Positions 32,422 to 40,900 of a DNA stretch of 64,000 nucleotides are shown here, in pieces; position 1 is the stretch's first letter, and each line of letters opens with the position of its first letter. The DNA is from Anaerolineae bacterium (GTDB lineage: Bacteria; Chloroflexota; Anaerolineae; 4572-78; J111). The DNA lies in NCBI GenBank assembly GCA_023151115.1, contig JAKLJP010000009.1, positions 170,744 to 234,743 of the forward strand. Reading direction: 5' to 3'. The position numbers and the translations under genes were made by a program. Below the pieces are notes generated by a model, which saw nothing but the letters and a program-made list of their open reading frames with translations, made no database searches and was not told the origin of the DNA.

Positions 32422-34359
32422 ATGGTTGATTTTAAGCCTTTTCCTGTTGGCAGGGGCGATGCGCTCATTATCGTCCCGCCTTTTGCCCGGCTGAATGCGC
32501 CGACGCTTGGCCCCCATCTCCTACAGGCTTATGCCAGGGAAGCCGGCTTTGAGGTAAGAGTCCTCTATGCCAACCTGATGCTGGCTACCGTGATCGGCGT
32601 GGACAATTATATGACCCTCTGCTCCTCGACGCTGGCCTTGATTGGGGAACGTTTCTTCGCCGCCAGCGCCTATGACCTCCCTCCGCTCGGCTGTGAAGCG
32701 GAAAAAATGTTTACACCGGAGACATTTTTCAGCCTGTTCTCGCCCGAAACGCTAACACCCGAACGCCTCCGGTCCTTCACCCAGATGCATGCTCCTACCC
32801 CCTTTAGCCTGGATATGCCGGCCTTGAAGCGGCTGGAGGCCCAGGCCGCTCCTTGGGCCGACGCGGTCGCTGCCGCCGTTGTTGCCAGCGGAAGCCGGGT
32901 GGTCGGCTGCACGACAATGTACGAGCAGACAGCGGCCAGCATTGCCCTGCTCCGGCGGGTCAAACGCCTGTCGCCGCAAACTATCACCATTATCGGCGGG
33001 GCCAACTGCGAAGGCGAGATGGCCGAAGGCATCGCCAGTCTCAGCCCGGCCCTGGATTACATTTTTTCAGGCGAGAGTGAAGATACCTTTGTCGCCTTTC
33101 TGCGCCAGATGCAACTGGGCCAGCTTCCTATCCAGCGCATCATCTACGGTCAACCCTGCCAGCATCTCGATGACCTGCCGCCGCCCGATTTCAGCGAGTT
33201 TTACGAACAATATGAGCAATACCTGCCGGCAGAGGCAGCCAAACTACCGCAGATGTCCTTGCTTTATGAGAGCAGCCGGGGCTGCTGGTGGGGCCAGAAA
33301 CATCACTGCACCTTCTGCGGCCTCAACGGTCAAGGGATGGCTTTCCGGGCCAAATCGCCCCAGAAAGTGATTGACGACCTGAACTACCTGCTGGCCCGTT
33401 TCCCAACCCGCTGGATTTATATGACCGACAATATTATGCCTCATACCTACTTCAAAACTCTTCTGCCTCGCCTGGCCGCCGAAGTGCCCGGCGTGCAATT
33501 ATTCTTTGAGGAAAAGGCCAATCTATCCCTGGAGCAGGTATTGGCGCTGAAGCAGGCCGGAGTCGCCGAAATTCAGCCTGGCATTGAAGCGCTTTCTTCG
33601 TCGCTGCTCAAGCGGATGGATAAAGGTGTGTCGGCCCGCCAAAATGTGACCCTCCTGCGCTATGCTCGCTCGGCCGGCCTGCCCCTGGTCTGGAATCTGC
33701 TGTGGGCCTTCCCCGGCGACCGGCCCGAAGAGTACGAAGAAACGCTGGCCTTGATCCGGCTGCTGCGCCATTTGCAGCCGCCCACCGGCATGTATCATTT
33801 ATCTATCCATCGCTTTAGCCCCTACTTTGACCGTCCGGCCGATTACGGCATCGAACACGTCCGGCCCTATGGCAGCTACGCCCAGATTGTGCCGGCGGGG
33901 GTTGACCCGGCCAAGGTGGCTTATCATTTTACGGCCAGCTATCCGTGCGGTTCGCATCACTGTCTTGACCTCATTGAAGAAATTTGGCGCGAGGTAGAAG
34001 CCTGGCAGGCTGCCTGGCAAAGCAGCATCAGCCTGGCCCCCGGTATCCGTATCCACACCCCGCCGATGTTGACCGTGTCCCGCGAAGCCGGCGAGCGCTG
34101 GCTGCTGCGCGATACGCGGGGACTGCCCGGCACAACGGACAACCTCCAACTCACCCGCTCCCAGGTTGCGGCAGTCATGACCGCCCGGCCTTTCAGCCCG
34201 TCCGCCGAGATAACCTGGGCGCTGGAGCGCAAGCTGGGCGTCATCCTCGATGGCTGGTACGTGCCCCTGGTCACGGCCGAGCCGACCTTGCTGCGAGAGT
34301 TTGAGCCGCAGCCCAAGCCAATAACCTTACAGCTCGCGCCAATAGAATTATATAGTTGA
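32422..34359 (+). CDS. RiPP maturation radical SAM C-methyltransferase 2
   Basis: 645 aa from ATG 32422 (MVDFKPF; GGGGGA just upstream), preferred over the ATG that abuts the stop of the previous gene. Same domain order as copy 1: cobalamin-binding-type N-terminus, SRGCWWGQKHHCTFCGLNGQ with Cys288, 296 and 299, IYMTDNIMPH, EIQPGIEALSSSLLKRMDKG, LVWNLLWAFPGD, and a C-terminal WLLRDTRGLPG region. Twelve bases separate it from copy 1, so the two are co-transcribed. It differs from copy 1 mostly in the N-terminal 150 residues. The target precursor is unknown. Confidence 0.93.
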   Translation: MVDFKPFPVGRGDALIIVPPFARLNAPTLGPHLLQAYAREAGFEVRVLYANLMLATVIGVDNYMTLCSSTLALIGERFFAASAYDLPPLGCEAEKMFTPETFFSLFSPETLTPERLRSFTQMHAPTPFSLDMPALKRLEAQAAPWADAVAAAVVASGSRVVGCTTMYEQTAASIALLRRVKRLSPQTITIIGGANCEGEMAEGIASLSPALDYIFSGESEDTFVAFLRQMQLGQLPIQRIIYGQPCQHLDDLPPPDFSEFYEQYEQYLPAEAAKLPQMSLLYESSRGCWWGQKHHCTFCGLNGQGMAFRAKSPQKVIDDLNYLLARFPTRWIYMTDNIMPHTYFKTLLPRLAAEVPGVQLFFEEKANLSLEQVLALKQAGVAEIQPGIEALSSSLLKRMDKGVSARQNVTLLRYARSAGLPLVWNLLWAFPGDRPEEYEETLALIRLLRHLQPPTGMYHLSIHRFSPYFDRPADYGIEHVRPYGSYAQIVPAGVDPAKVAYHFTASYPCGSHHCLDLIEEIWREVEAWQAAWQSSISLAPGIRIHTPPMLTVSREAGERWLLRDTRGLPGTTDNLQLTRSQVAAVMTARPFSPSAEITWALERKLGVILDGWYVPLVTAEPTLLREFEPQPKPITLQLAPIELYS

Positions 34360-34417
34360 GTCGAGGGCAAATGCCCCTGGCCATAAAACCAAACCTAGTC
34401 AAAGAAAGGAAAAAGCT

Positions 34418-34717
34418 ATGTCGCAACAAGTTCAAAGTAGAAAAGAGGCAGAGGAACTCCTCATTGCCAAAGCGCAAGCCGATGCTTCGTTTCGGCAGGC
34501 GTTGTTGAGCAACCCCAAGATGACGATTGAAAAAGAGTTGGGCGGGACTCTACCGCAGAATTTACAGGTAAAAGTGGTTGAGGAAACCTCCGACACCCTC
34601 TATCTGGTGCTGCCGGCCGCCGGAGACCAGCTTTCTGAATCTGAGTTGGACACAATCTCCGGCGGCCAATCGTCGCTTTTTGAGAAGAAGGGAGTTAACG
34701 CCGTCGTTTTTATTTAG
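34418..34717 (+). CDS. NHLP-leader RiPP precursor 2
   Basis: 99 aa. The upstream stretch AAAGAAAGGAAAAAGCTATG is nearly identical to that of precursor 1. The 83-residue leader has AEELLIAKAQADASFRQALL, NPKMTIEKELG, LQVKVVEETSDTLYLVLP and LSESELDTISGG. The core is QSSLFEKKGVNAVVFI (16 aa). Val-Val-Phe-Ile at the end gives several beta-branched side chains, the kind of site methylated by PoyC-type enzymes. It sits between the two pairs of radical SAM methyltransferases. Confidence 0.92.
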   Translation: MSQQVQSRKEAEELLIAKAQADASFRQALLSNPKMTIEKELGGTLPQNLQVKVVEETSDTLYLVLPAAGDQLSESELDTISGGQSSLFEKKGVNAVVFI

Positions 34718-34740
34718 GGTGTATTTCAGGTAGATAGGGG

Positions 34741-34764
34741 GAGTCCAAAGCATGCTTTGGACTC
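34741..34764. promoter_or_regulatory. Perfect 24-bp palindrome after precursor 2
   Basis: GAGTCCAAAGCA is followed directly by its exact complement TGCTTTGGACTC. The palindrome is 23 bp beyond the precursor 2 stop and 30 bp before the next methyltransferase start. There is no T run, so it is more likely an mRNA processing or attenuation hairpin, or a protein-binding site, than a full terminator. Confidence 0.6.
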
Positions 34765-34794
34765 CAAACCGCGCCTTATCACCAGGGAGATAAA

Positions 34795-36744
34795 ATGTTT
34801 GATTTTAGCCCCTTTGTCCCTGCCAGCGATGCTCTGATTATTGTGCCGCCCTTTGCCCGGTTGAACGCACCGGCCCTGGGGGTTCACGTGCTGCAAGCCT
34901 GCGCCAGAGCAGCCGGCTTTCAGGTGCGCGTGCTGTACGCCAACCTCTGGCTGGGGGCAACCCTTGGCCCGGAAACTTACACCGATATTTGCGAAGCCCC
35001 GCCTTTGTCGCTGTTTGGCGAGCGACTCTTTGCCGCCAGCGCCTATGGTTTACCCCCGCTGGGGCATCAGCCGGAAGAAATGTTTGATTACGCCCTACAT
35101 CTCCGTTTTCTGCCGCCGGAGGCGCAGCGCCGCCTGATGCCCATGTTTGACCGGGTTCGGTCGGGCCGTCAACCGGCGCTTAATCTGCCGGCGCTGTTAC
35201 AGGTAGAGGCTCAGGCGGCAGCCTGGGTTGAAGCCGTGGCCGCCGGTGTGGCCGCGCTCAATTGCCCGATTGTTGGCTGCACCACCATGTTCGAGCAGAC
35301 GGCGGCCAGCGTGGCCCTGCTCAAGCGCATCAAACAGCTATCGCCGCAAACGATCACGATTATCGGCGGCCCCAATTGCGAGGGGGAGATGGCCCAGGGG
35401 GTCGCCAGCCTCAGCCCGGCGTTAGATTATATTTTCTCCGGCGAAAGCGAAACTACCTTTGTAGACTTTCTGCACCAGATCAAGGCCGGGCAGCGGCCCG
35501 CCGAACGCATCATCTATGGCCAACCTTGCCAGCGCCTCGACGCCCTGCCATCCCCCGACTTGACCGAATTTTACCAGCAATTTGAGCAGACTCTGCCCGC
35601 CCAGGCCAGCCAACCCGACTATCTTTGGCTTTCTTACGAAAGCAGTCGCGGCTGCTGGTGGGGCCAGAAACATCACTGCACCTTTTGCGGTCTCAACGGT
35701 CAAGGCATGGGCTACCGGGCCAAATCAGCCGACCGAATGATTGGCGATTTGAAACAACTGGTGGCCAAACACTCCCTGCGCCAGGTCGGGATGACCGATA
35801 ACATTATGCCCTATGCCTATTTCAAAACTTTATTGCCACGCCTGGCGGCAGAAATACCCGGCTTGCAGATGTATTATGCGCTCAAGGCCAACCTTTCGCT
35901 GGCGCAGATGAGGGCGCTGAAAGAGGCCGGCGTGGTCAAACTCCAGCCCGGCATCGAGGCCCTTTCCTCCTCGCTGCTCAAACGGATGAACAAGGGCGTT
36001 CTGGCCCGCCAGAATGTCGCCTTGCTGCGCTACGCCCGCTCGCTCAATATCGAAGTCTACTGGAATCTATTATGGGGTTTTCCCGGCGACCAGGCGCAGG
36101 AGTATCGGGAAACCTTGAATCTTTTGCCGCTGCTGCGCCATCTGCAGCCGCCCAGCGGGCTGCATCACCTGGCGATTGATCGCTTCAGCCCCTACTTTGA
36201 CCGCCCAGCCGATTACGGCATTAAAACCATTAAGCCTCTGGGCGGCTATGCCAGCCTGCTGCCCGCCGGGGTTGATCTGGCCCAGGTGGCCTATGAATTT
36301 GTGGCCGATTATCCGTGCGAGTCGCACCAGCACCCAGAGTTGATTAGGGCCATCCAGCGCGAGGTGGAAGCATGGCAGGCGGCCTGGCAGGCCGAAGTCG
36401 AGTTATCGCGCGCAGTCCGGATGCTCACCCCACCCCTGTTGATCGTCACCCGCGAGGCCGATGGCCGCTATTTGCTGCGGGATACGCGCGGTTTGCCGGG
36501 CGTGGAGGAGCGCGCCTGGCTCACCCAGCGGCAAGCCTCACTCGCGCTGGTCGCCCGGCCCCTGGCCCAGGCCGGCGACATCGCCTGGGCATTGGAGCGC
36601 AAAGTGGGCGTTGCCCTCGACGGTTGGTACGTCCCCCTGGCTACGGCTGAACCGGGTTTACTTCAAATGTTTGAAGCTGAACCAGAGCAATCGGGGTTGA
36701 TCCTGGAGCTAAAATTACAGCCGAAAGAGAGCGTCTATGTTTAA
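34795..36744 (+). CDS. RiPP maturation radical SAM C-methyltransferase 3
   Basis: 649 aa, with GGGAG upstream of the ATG. N-terminal cobalamin-binding-type domain (ALIIVPPFARLNAPALG, VGCTTMFEQTAASVALLKR, IIGGPNCEGEMAQG). Radical SAM motif SRGCWWGQKHHCTFCGLNGQ with Cys287, 295 and 298, then VGMTDNIMPYAYFK, KLQPGIEALSSSLLKRMNKG and VYWNLLWGFPGD. Its stop overlaps the start of copy 4 by 8 bp, so copies 3 and 4 are translationally coupled. Compared with copies 1 and 4, which share NLRL(V/I)WN, this copy has NIEVYWN. The target precursor is unknown. Confidence 0.93.
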   Translation: MFDFSPFVPASDALIIVPPFARLNAPALGVHVLQACARAAGFQVRVLYANLWLGATLGPETYTDICEAPPLSLFGERLFAASAYGLPPLGHQPEEMFDYALHLRFLPPEAQRRLMPMFDRVRSGRQPALNLPALLQVEAQAAAWVEAVAAGVAALNCPIVGCTTMFEQTAASVALLKRIKQLSPQTITIIGGPNCEGEMAQGVASLSPALDYIFSGESETTFVDFLHQIKAGQRPAERIIYGQPCQRLDALPSPDLTEFYQQFEQTLPAQASQPDYLWLSYESSRGCWWGQKHHCTFCGLNGQGMGYRAKSADRMIGDLKQLVAKHSLRQVGMTDNIMPYAYFKTLLPRLAAEIPGLQMYYALKANLSLAQMRALKEAGVVKLQPGIEALSSSLLKRMNKGVLARQNVALLRYARSLNIEVYWNLLWGFPGDQAQEYRETLNLLPLLRHLQPPSGLHHLAIDRFSPYFDRPADYGIKTIKPLGGYASLLPAGVDLAQVAYEFVADYPCESHQHPELIRAIQREVEAWQAAWQAEVELSRAVRMLTPPLLIVTREADGRYLLRDTRGLPGVEERAWLTQRQASLALVARPLAQAGDIAWALERKVGVALDGWYVPLATAEPGLLQMFEAEPEQSGLILELKLQPKESVYV

Positions 36745-38638
36745 AGTACCGGAGCTGCCTCGCGGGCAGGATGCGCTGATTATCGTGCCGCCCTTTGCCC
36801 GGCTGAATGCCCCCGCGTTGGGCGTCCATCTCCTCCAGGCCTGCGCCAGAGAAGCCGGTTTTCGGGTCGGCCTGGTGTATGCCAACCTCCACCTGGCCTC
36901 GGTCATGGGCGTGTCGAATTACGTCGCCATGCATGCGCCCCTTGCCGCTCTGGTGGGGGAACGTTTTTTTGCCGCCAGCGCCTTTGATCTGCCGCCGCTG
37001 GGCCGTGAGCCGGAGCGGATGTTAGAACGAGAGCGAAAGACTATCCCGTTTGACCTTGATCTGGCCACCCTGCGCCGGCTGGAAGCGTATGCTGGCCCGT
37101 GGGCTGATATGATGGCGGCCGCCATCGTCGAGCGCCAGACCCAGGTGGTTGGCTGCACTACCCTGTTTGAGCAGACGGCAGCCAGCATCGCTTTGCTCAG
37201 GCGGGTCAAACGCCTGTTACCGTCTGTGGTGACCATTATCGGCGGGCCGAACTGTGAAGGGGAGATGGCCCAGGGAATAGCCAGCCTCAGCCCGACCATA
37301 GATTACATATTTTCGGGCGAAAGTGAGACCACCTTTCCCCATTTTTTGAGCCAGATCAGAGCCGGTCAGCCACCCCCTGAGCGGATCATTTACGGCCAAC
37401 CCTGTCGCCAGCTCGACGCTCTACCGCTGCCTGACTTTACCGAATATTACGAGCAACTGGAGCGGTATTTGCCGGAACTGGCGGCCCGACCTGACTATCT
37501 GGGATTGCCCTACGAGAGCAGCCGTGGCTGCTGGTGGGGTCAGAAACACCACTGCACCTTTTGCGGTCTCAACGGTTTGGGCATGGCTTTCCGGGCCAAG
37601 TCGCCTGATAAAGTCATTAGCGACCTGAAGCAGTTGGCGGCTCAATATCCCGCGGGGCGAATCGTTATGGCCGATAACATTATGCCCCACGCCTACTTCA
37701 AGACTCTTTTGCCCCGGCTTGAGGCCGAAATTCCCGGCCTGCGGCTATTCTATGAACAAAAAGCCAATCTTTCCCTGGAACAGGTGGTCCTGTTGAAGCG
37801 AGCCGGAGTTACCGACATTCAGCCCGGTATCGAGGCCCTCTCCTCCTCCTTTCTCAAGCGCATGAAGAAGGGTGTTTCGGCCCGCCAGAATATTGCCCTG
37901 CTGCGCTACGCTCGCGCCGCCAATCTTCGCCTCATCTGGAATATCCTGTGGGGCTTCCCCGGCGATCAGCGCCAGGAATACCAGGAAACCCTGGCCCTGC
38001 TGCCCCTGTTGCGGCACTTGCAGCCACCCAACAGGGTGTTGCATCTATTAATTGATCGCTTCAGCCCTTACTTTGACCATCCGGCCGACTACGGCATCAC
38101 AGCCATCCAACCTTTTAGCGGCTACGCCCAATTTCTGCCCGACGGCGTTGACCCGGCCCAGGTCGCCTACCATTTTGTGGCCGATTACCCCTGCGAGGCG
38201 CACCAGCACCCGGAATTGATGGCCGAAATCCAGGCCGAGGTGGACGCCTGGCGGGCGGCCTGGCAAGCCGAACTGGTTCTCTCGCCCACCCTGCGAGTAC
38301 CCACGCCGCCGCTGCTGATGGTGACCCGTGAAGCCAACGGCCGCTGGCTGCTGCGAGACACTCGTGGCCTGCCCGGCGTGGACGAGCGAGCCTGGCTCAA
38401 CCCTCAACAAGCCTCCGTCGCCCTGGCCGCCCGGCCTTTCACCTCAACGGCCGAGATTGAGTGGGCGCTGGAGCGCAAAGTCGGCGTTGTCCTCGACGGC
38501 TGGTACGTGCCGTTGGCTACGGCCGCCCCCGAACTGCTCCAAAAGTTCGAGGCCGAACTGGAGCGAAGTAGGCCATCGGTCGAAGCGATAAAAGTGAAGG
38601 TCCCCAGTTGGGCGCCGGTTCAACTCCAAAACTTTTAG
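36737..38638 (+). CDS. RiPP maturation radical SAM C-methyltransferase 4
   Basis: 633 aa, starting inside the end of copy 3 (8-bp overlap). It lacks about 20 residues in the N-terminal domain relative to its paralogues: after EPERMLERERK it goes straight to the LDLATLRRLEA helix. The rest is intact: VGCTTLFEQTAASIALLRRV, IIGGPNCEGEMAQG, SRGCWWGQKHHCTFCGLNGL with Cys265, 273 and 276, VMADNIMPHAYF, DIQPGIEALSSSFLKRMKKG and LIWNILWGFPGD. It is probably functional. Precursor 3 follows 17 bp later with its own strong ribosome-binding site. Confidence 0.92.
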   Translation: MFKVPELPRGQDALIIVPPFARLNAPALGVHLLQACAREAGFRVGLVYANLHLASVMGVSNYVAMHAPLAALVGERFFAASAFDLPPLGREPERMLERERKTIPFDLDLATLRRLEAYAGPWADMMAAAIVERQTQVVGCTTLFEQTAASIALLRRVKRLLPSVVTIIGGPNCEGEMAQGIASLSPTIDYIFSGESETTFPHFLSQIRAGQPPPERIIYGQPCRQLDALPLPDFTEYYEQLERYLPELAARPDYLGLPYESSRGCWWGQKHHCTFCGLNGLGMAFRAKSPDKVISDLKQLAAQYPAGRIVMADNIMPHAYFKTLLPRLEAEIPGLRLFYEQKANLSLEQVVLLKRAGVTDIQPGIEALSSSFLKRMKKGVSARQNIALLRYARAANLRLIWNILWGFPGDQRQEYQETLALLPLLRHLQPPNRVLHLLIDRFSPYFDHPADYGITAIQPFSGYAQFLPDGVDPAQVAYHFVADYPCEAHQHPELMAEIQAEVDAWRAAWQAELVLSPTLRVPTPPLLMVTREANGRWLLRDTRGLPGVDERAWLNPQQASVALAARPFTSTAEIEWALERKVGVVLDGWYVPLATAAPELLQKFEAELERSRPSVEAIKVKVPSWAPVQLQNF

Positions 38639-38655
38639 CAAGAAAGGAAAGACGC

Positions 38656-38961
38656 ATGCAACGCCAAGAATTTGAAACCATGTTGATTACCAAAGCCAAA
38701 GCCGACCCGGCCTTCCGCCAGGCGCTGTTGAGCCAGCCGATGGCGACGATTGAACAGGAGTTAGGCTTCGCCCTGCCGGAATGGCTGGAAGTGAAGGTCG
38801 TCGAGGAAACGGCCACGACCCTTTATCTGGTGCTTCCCCCTCCGGCTGAAGCTGAACTTTCCGACGAGAGTCTGGAGCAAGTCAGCGGTGGGGCGACTTC
38901 AAGGCCATTGAAGTTTGGCCTCTCGCATGTTGACCCCATCTGCCCGCCGATTTGGGAGTAA
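38656..38961 (+). CDS. NHLP-leader RiPP precursor 3
   Basis: 101 aa from ATG 38656 (AGAAAGGAAAGACGC upstream, as at the other precursors); the longer frame is not needed. The leader is 79 residues: MLITKAKADPAFRQALLSQP, TIEQELGFALPEWL, VKVVEETATTLYLVLP, LSDESLEQVSGG. The core is 22 aa, ATSRPLKFGLSHVDPICPP then IWE, the longest in the set. It is Pro-rich with one Cys and one Trp, and is the only intact precursor core here with a Cys. A CCTGAC-GAAA-GTCAGG hairpin lies at 39020-39035, and the 199-bp gap beyond it contains no gene. Confidence 0.9.
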   Translation: MQRQEFETMLITKAKADPAFRQALLSQPMATIEQELGFALPEWLEVKVVEETATTLYLVLPPPAEAELSDESLEQVSGGATSRPLKFGLSHVDPICPPIWE

Positions 38962-39160
38962 ACCAACCGTATCAGTTCATCGCCAGGCGAGCGCCGGAAA
39001 AAGGCGGGTCAAGACCTTGCCTGACGAAAGTCAGGTATCCTTTCCTCTCTAAAGGGTGTTGACGGCGGCTCACTTTTCGGTTACGCTTTGGCTACTCAAT
39101 AGATAGTACACACAATAAACTCAACTAGATTTGAAAGCCGATCCTATCTGAGATGAGGCG

Positions 39161-39886
39161 ATGAGAAAAGTAAAGGCTATGGTTGAGTTGACCTTATTAC
39201 CCCGTGAACAAAATGCTTTGATCATCGTGTCCCCCTTCGCCCGGTTGACTGCGCCTGAACTGGGCGTGCATATTCTCCAAGCTTGCGCCAGGGAAGCCGG
39301 GTTTCAAGTGAGGGTGCTCTATGCCAACCTCATGCTGGCCGCCGTCATCGGCGTGGACAATTACATCGCTCTCTGTATGCCGTCGCATGCCCTGGTTGGG
39401 GAGCGATTCTTTGCCGCCATCGCCTATGATCTCCCGCCGTTCGGCTATGAGCCGGAGAGATTGTTTACAGAAGAGACATTTTTGGGCTTGTTCCCCCTAG
39501 AGGTTCAGACGGTTGAGCGGCTTCAGGCGTTCAGCCTGGCCCATGCCTCCCGGCCTTTTAATCTTGACCTACCCATCCTGAAACAACTGGAAACGCAGGC
39601 CGGTCCCTGGGCCGATGCGGTCGCCGCAGCAGTGGTTGACCTCAAATGCCCCATTGTGGGCTGCACGATCATGAATGACGAGACGGATGGCCGTTGGCTG
39701 CTGCGCGATACGCGGCGGCTGCCCGGCACAACCGAGCGCCTCTGGCTCACCCGTCGTCAGGCAGCCCTGGTCCTGGCGGCCCGGCCCTTCGAGCCAATCG
39801 CCGAGATTGAATGGGCGCAGCGGGTCGGCGGGCGAAGCGATATTAGTGGAAATGCCAGCTTCGATAATTCTGGCTGGTTAAGCTAA
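39161..39886 (+). pseudogene. Radical SAM C-methyltransferase with internal in-frame deletion
   Basis: The 241-codon frame is a paralogue of the four upstream enzymes that has lost its middle. Residues ~15-175 match their N-terminal domain (ALIIVSPFARLTAPELGVHI, ANLMLAAVIGVDNY, CPIVGCTIM). Then, directly after NDE, it matches their C-terminal region (TDGRWLLRDTRRLPGT, EIEWA). About 370-380 residues are missing, including the whole C-x7-C-x2-C cluster site and TIM barrel. The last ~20 codons (GGRSDISGNASFDNSGWLS) are unrelated to the paralogues, probably a second deletion or frameshift. It cannot be a radical SAM enzyme, though a cobalamin- or peptide-binding remnant could persist. Confidence 0.85.
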
Positions 39887-39899
39887 AAGGATTCATGAA

Positions 39900-40004
39900 A
39901 TGAGCAACCAACTTCCCTCTCGTCAAGAATTTGATGCCAACCTTATTGCCAAAGCGCAAACAGATGCGGCCTTTTTGAGGCCGGGCGGGTGCGTGACCAC
40001 TTGA
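39900..40004 (+). pseudogene. Truncated NHLP precursor remnant
   Basis: From ATG 39900 the frame reads MSNQLPSRQEFDANLIAKAQ then TDAAF, a clear start of an NHLP leader (compare AEAKLIAKAQADQAF of precursor 1). It then jumps at LRPGGCVTT to a stop. The break coincides with the beginning of epimerase-like sequence in another frame. The rest of the leader and all of the core are gone, so no product is possible. Confidence 0.75.
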
Positions 40005-40564
40005 AGCTGAATAAAGCGCCCACCAACCGGCTCACGCCAGGCACCTCGGCCTGTGTGAGTGGTTTTTTGATCAACATGGTCGAGCGGCGGGTCAAGCTGA
40101 TCACGCCCTATCCCGCCAGCGACCGCTGGCCCTCAGGCTACGCCATCCTGGCCGAAGTCGCTTTTACCGACGCTCAGGAATTGAAGACCTGCATGGAAAC
40201 GATGATCGCGGCGCACATGTCCCCAACGCCTCGTCCCACCGCTTCGGTCCAAATCCGGCCCGATTTAAGCTTCACGCCCCTGCCAGACCCTGCCGGTTTT
40301 CGCCTCTCGACGGCCTATCAAAGTCACGTCTTCAAAGGGGATGCGGCTGTGGTTCAAGTGGGTGAAATGATTCGGGGTGGTGACAAAACGGCTGCTGAAC
40401 TGGAATTTCTGCTTGAAATCTGCGGCGTCCCGGCGGCGCAAACTCGCCGCCTGCTGCACCAGTTATTTGAGCAAGGGCTGCTGGCCGATCCTTCACTCAG
40501 CCAGCAATCGCTTGAGTCGGTTTCAATAAAACAGCCTGATAATTCATTAGTTTCACTCATCTAA
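39989..40564 (+). pseudogene. C-terminal remnant of a PoyD/OspD-type radical SAM epimerase
   Basis: A 191-codon open frame starting only at a GTG inside the junction. It begins RDHLKLNKAPTNRLTPGTSA then CVSGFLINMVERRVKLITP and PASDRWPSGYAIL, which resembles from memory the C-terminal region of radical SAM RiPP amino-acid epimerases (PoyD family). A winged-helix-like tail with GEMIRGGDKTAAELEFLLE and TRRLLHQLFEQGLL follows. The catalytic N-terminal part with the cluster cysteines is missing, and the preceding sequence is a precursor leader in a different frame. It may still be translated but cannot catalyse epimerisation. Alternatively it could survive as a stand-alone peptide-binding domain. 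Confidence 0.65.
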
Positions 40565-40577
40565 ACAGGAGAATCTT

Positions 40578-40838
40578 ATGAGCCAACAAACTCAATACAC
40601 CCAGAATCAAATAACCCAACTCATCCAACGCGCCACTCAGGATCAGACGTTTCACCAGGCTTTACTGCAAAATCCCCAGGCTATGCTGGCCCAGGAATTG
40701 GGCGCAGCCCCGGCGGAAGCAGTCACAGCCAAAATAGTGGGTCTCCTCAGCGGGGAACTCTCCGAGGCAGAGTTGGATGATGTCAGCGGCGGCATTATCG
40801 CTATTCTGATTGGCCGCAAACCGGGGGAAACTTCATAA
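40578..40838 (+). CDS. NHLP-like RiPP precursor 4
   Basis: 86 aa, with CAGGAG upstream of the ATG. The leader is divergent and shorter (72 residues): ITQLIQRATQDQTFHQALLQ, NPQAMLAQELG, then AVTAKIVGLLSG and LSEAELDDVSGG. It lacks the VKVVEET-TLYLVLP strand of precursors 1-3. The core is IIAILIGRKPGETS (14 aa) with a strongly hydrophobic IIAILI start. By position it is paired with the broken epimerase, so it may have been the epimerase's substrate. Confidence 0.85.
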   Translation: MSQQTQYTQNQITQLIQRATQDQTFHQALLQNPQAMLAQELGAAPAEAVTAKIVGLLSGELSEAELDDVSGGIIAILIGRKPGETS

Positions 40839-40900
40839 GTTACCGATGGTAGTAGCAATTTATGACTCTCTCGCACTACAGGCAGTTATTACATTAGTCA

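Noticed and set aside
34741..34764. Calling the palindrome after precursor 2 an intrinsic terminator
   Set aside because: No U-run follows on either strand, and the downstream methyltransferase genes have no separate promoter that I can see.
39161..39886. Reading the short methyltransferase paralogue as a functional small enzyme
   Set aside because: All Fe-S cysteines and the barrel are absent and the C-terminus is scrambled.
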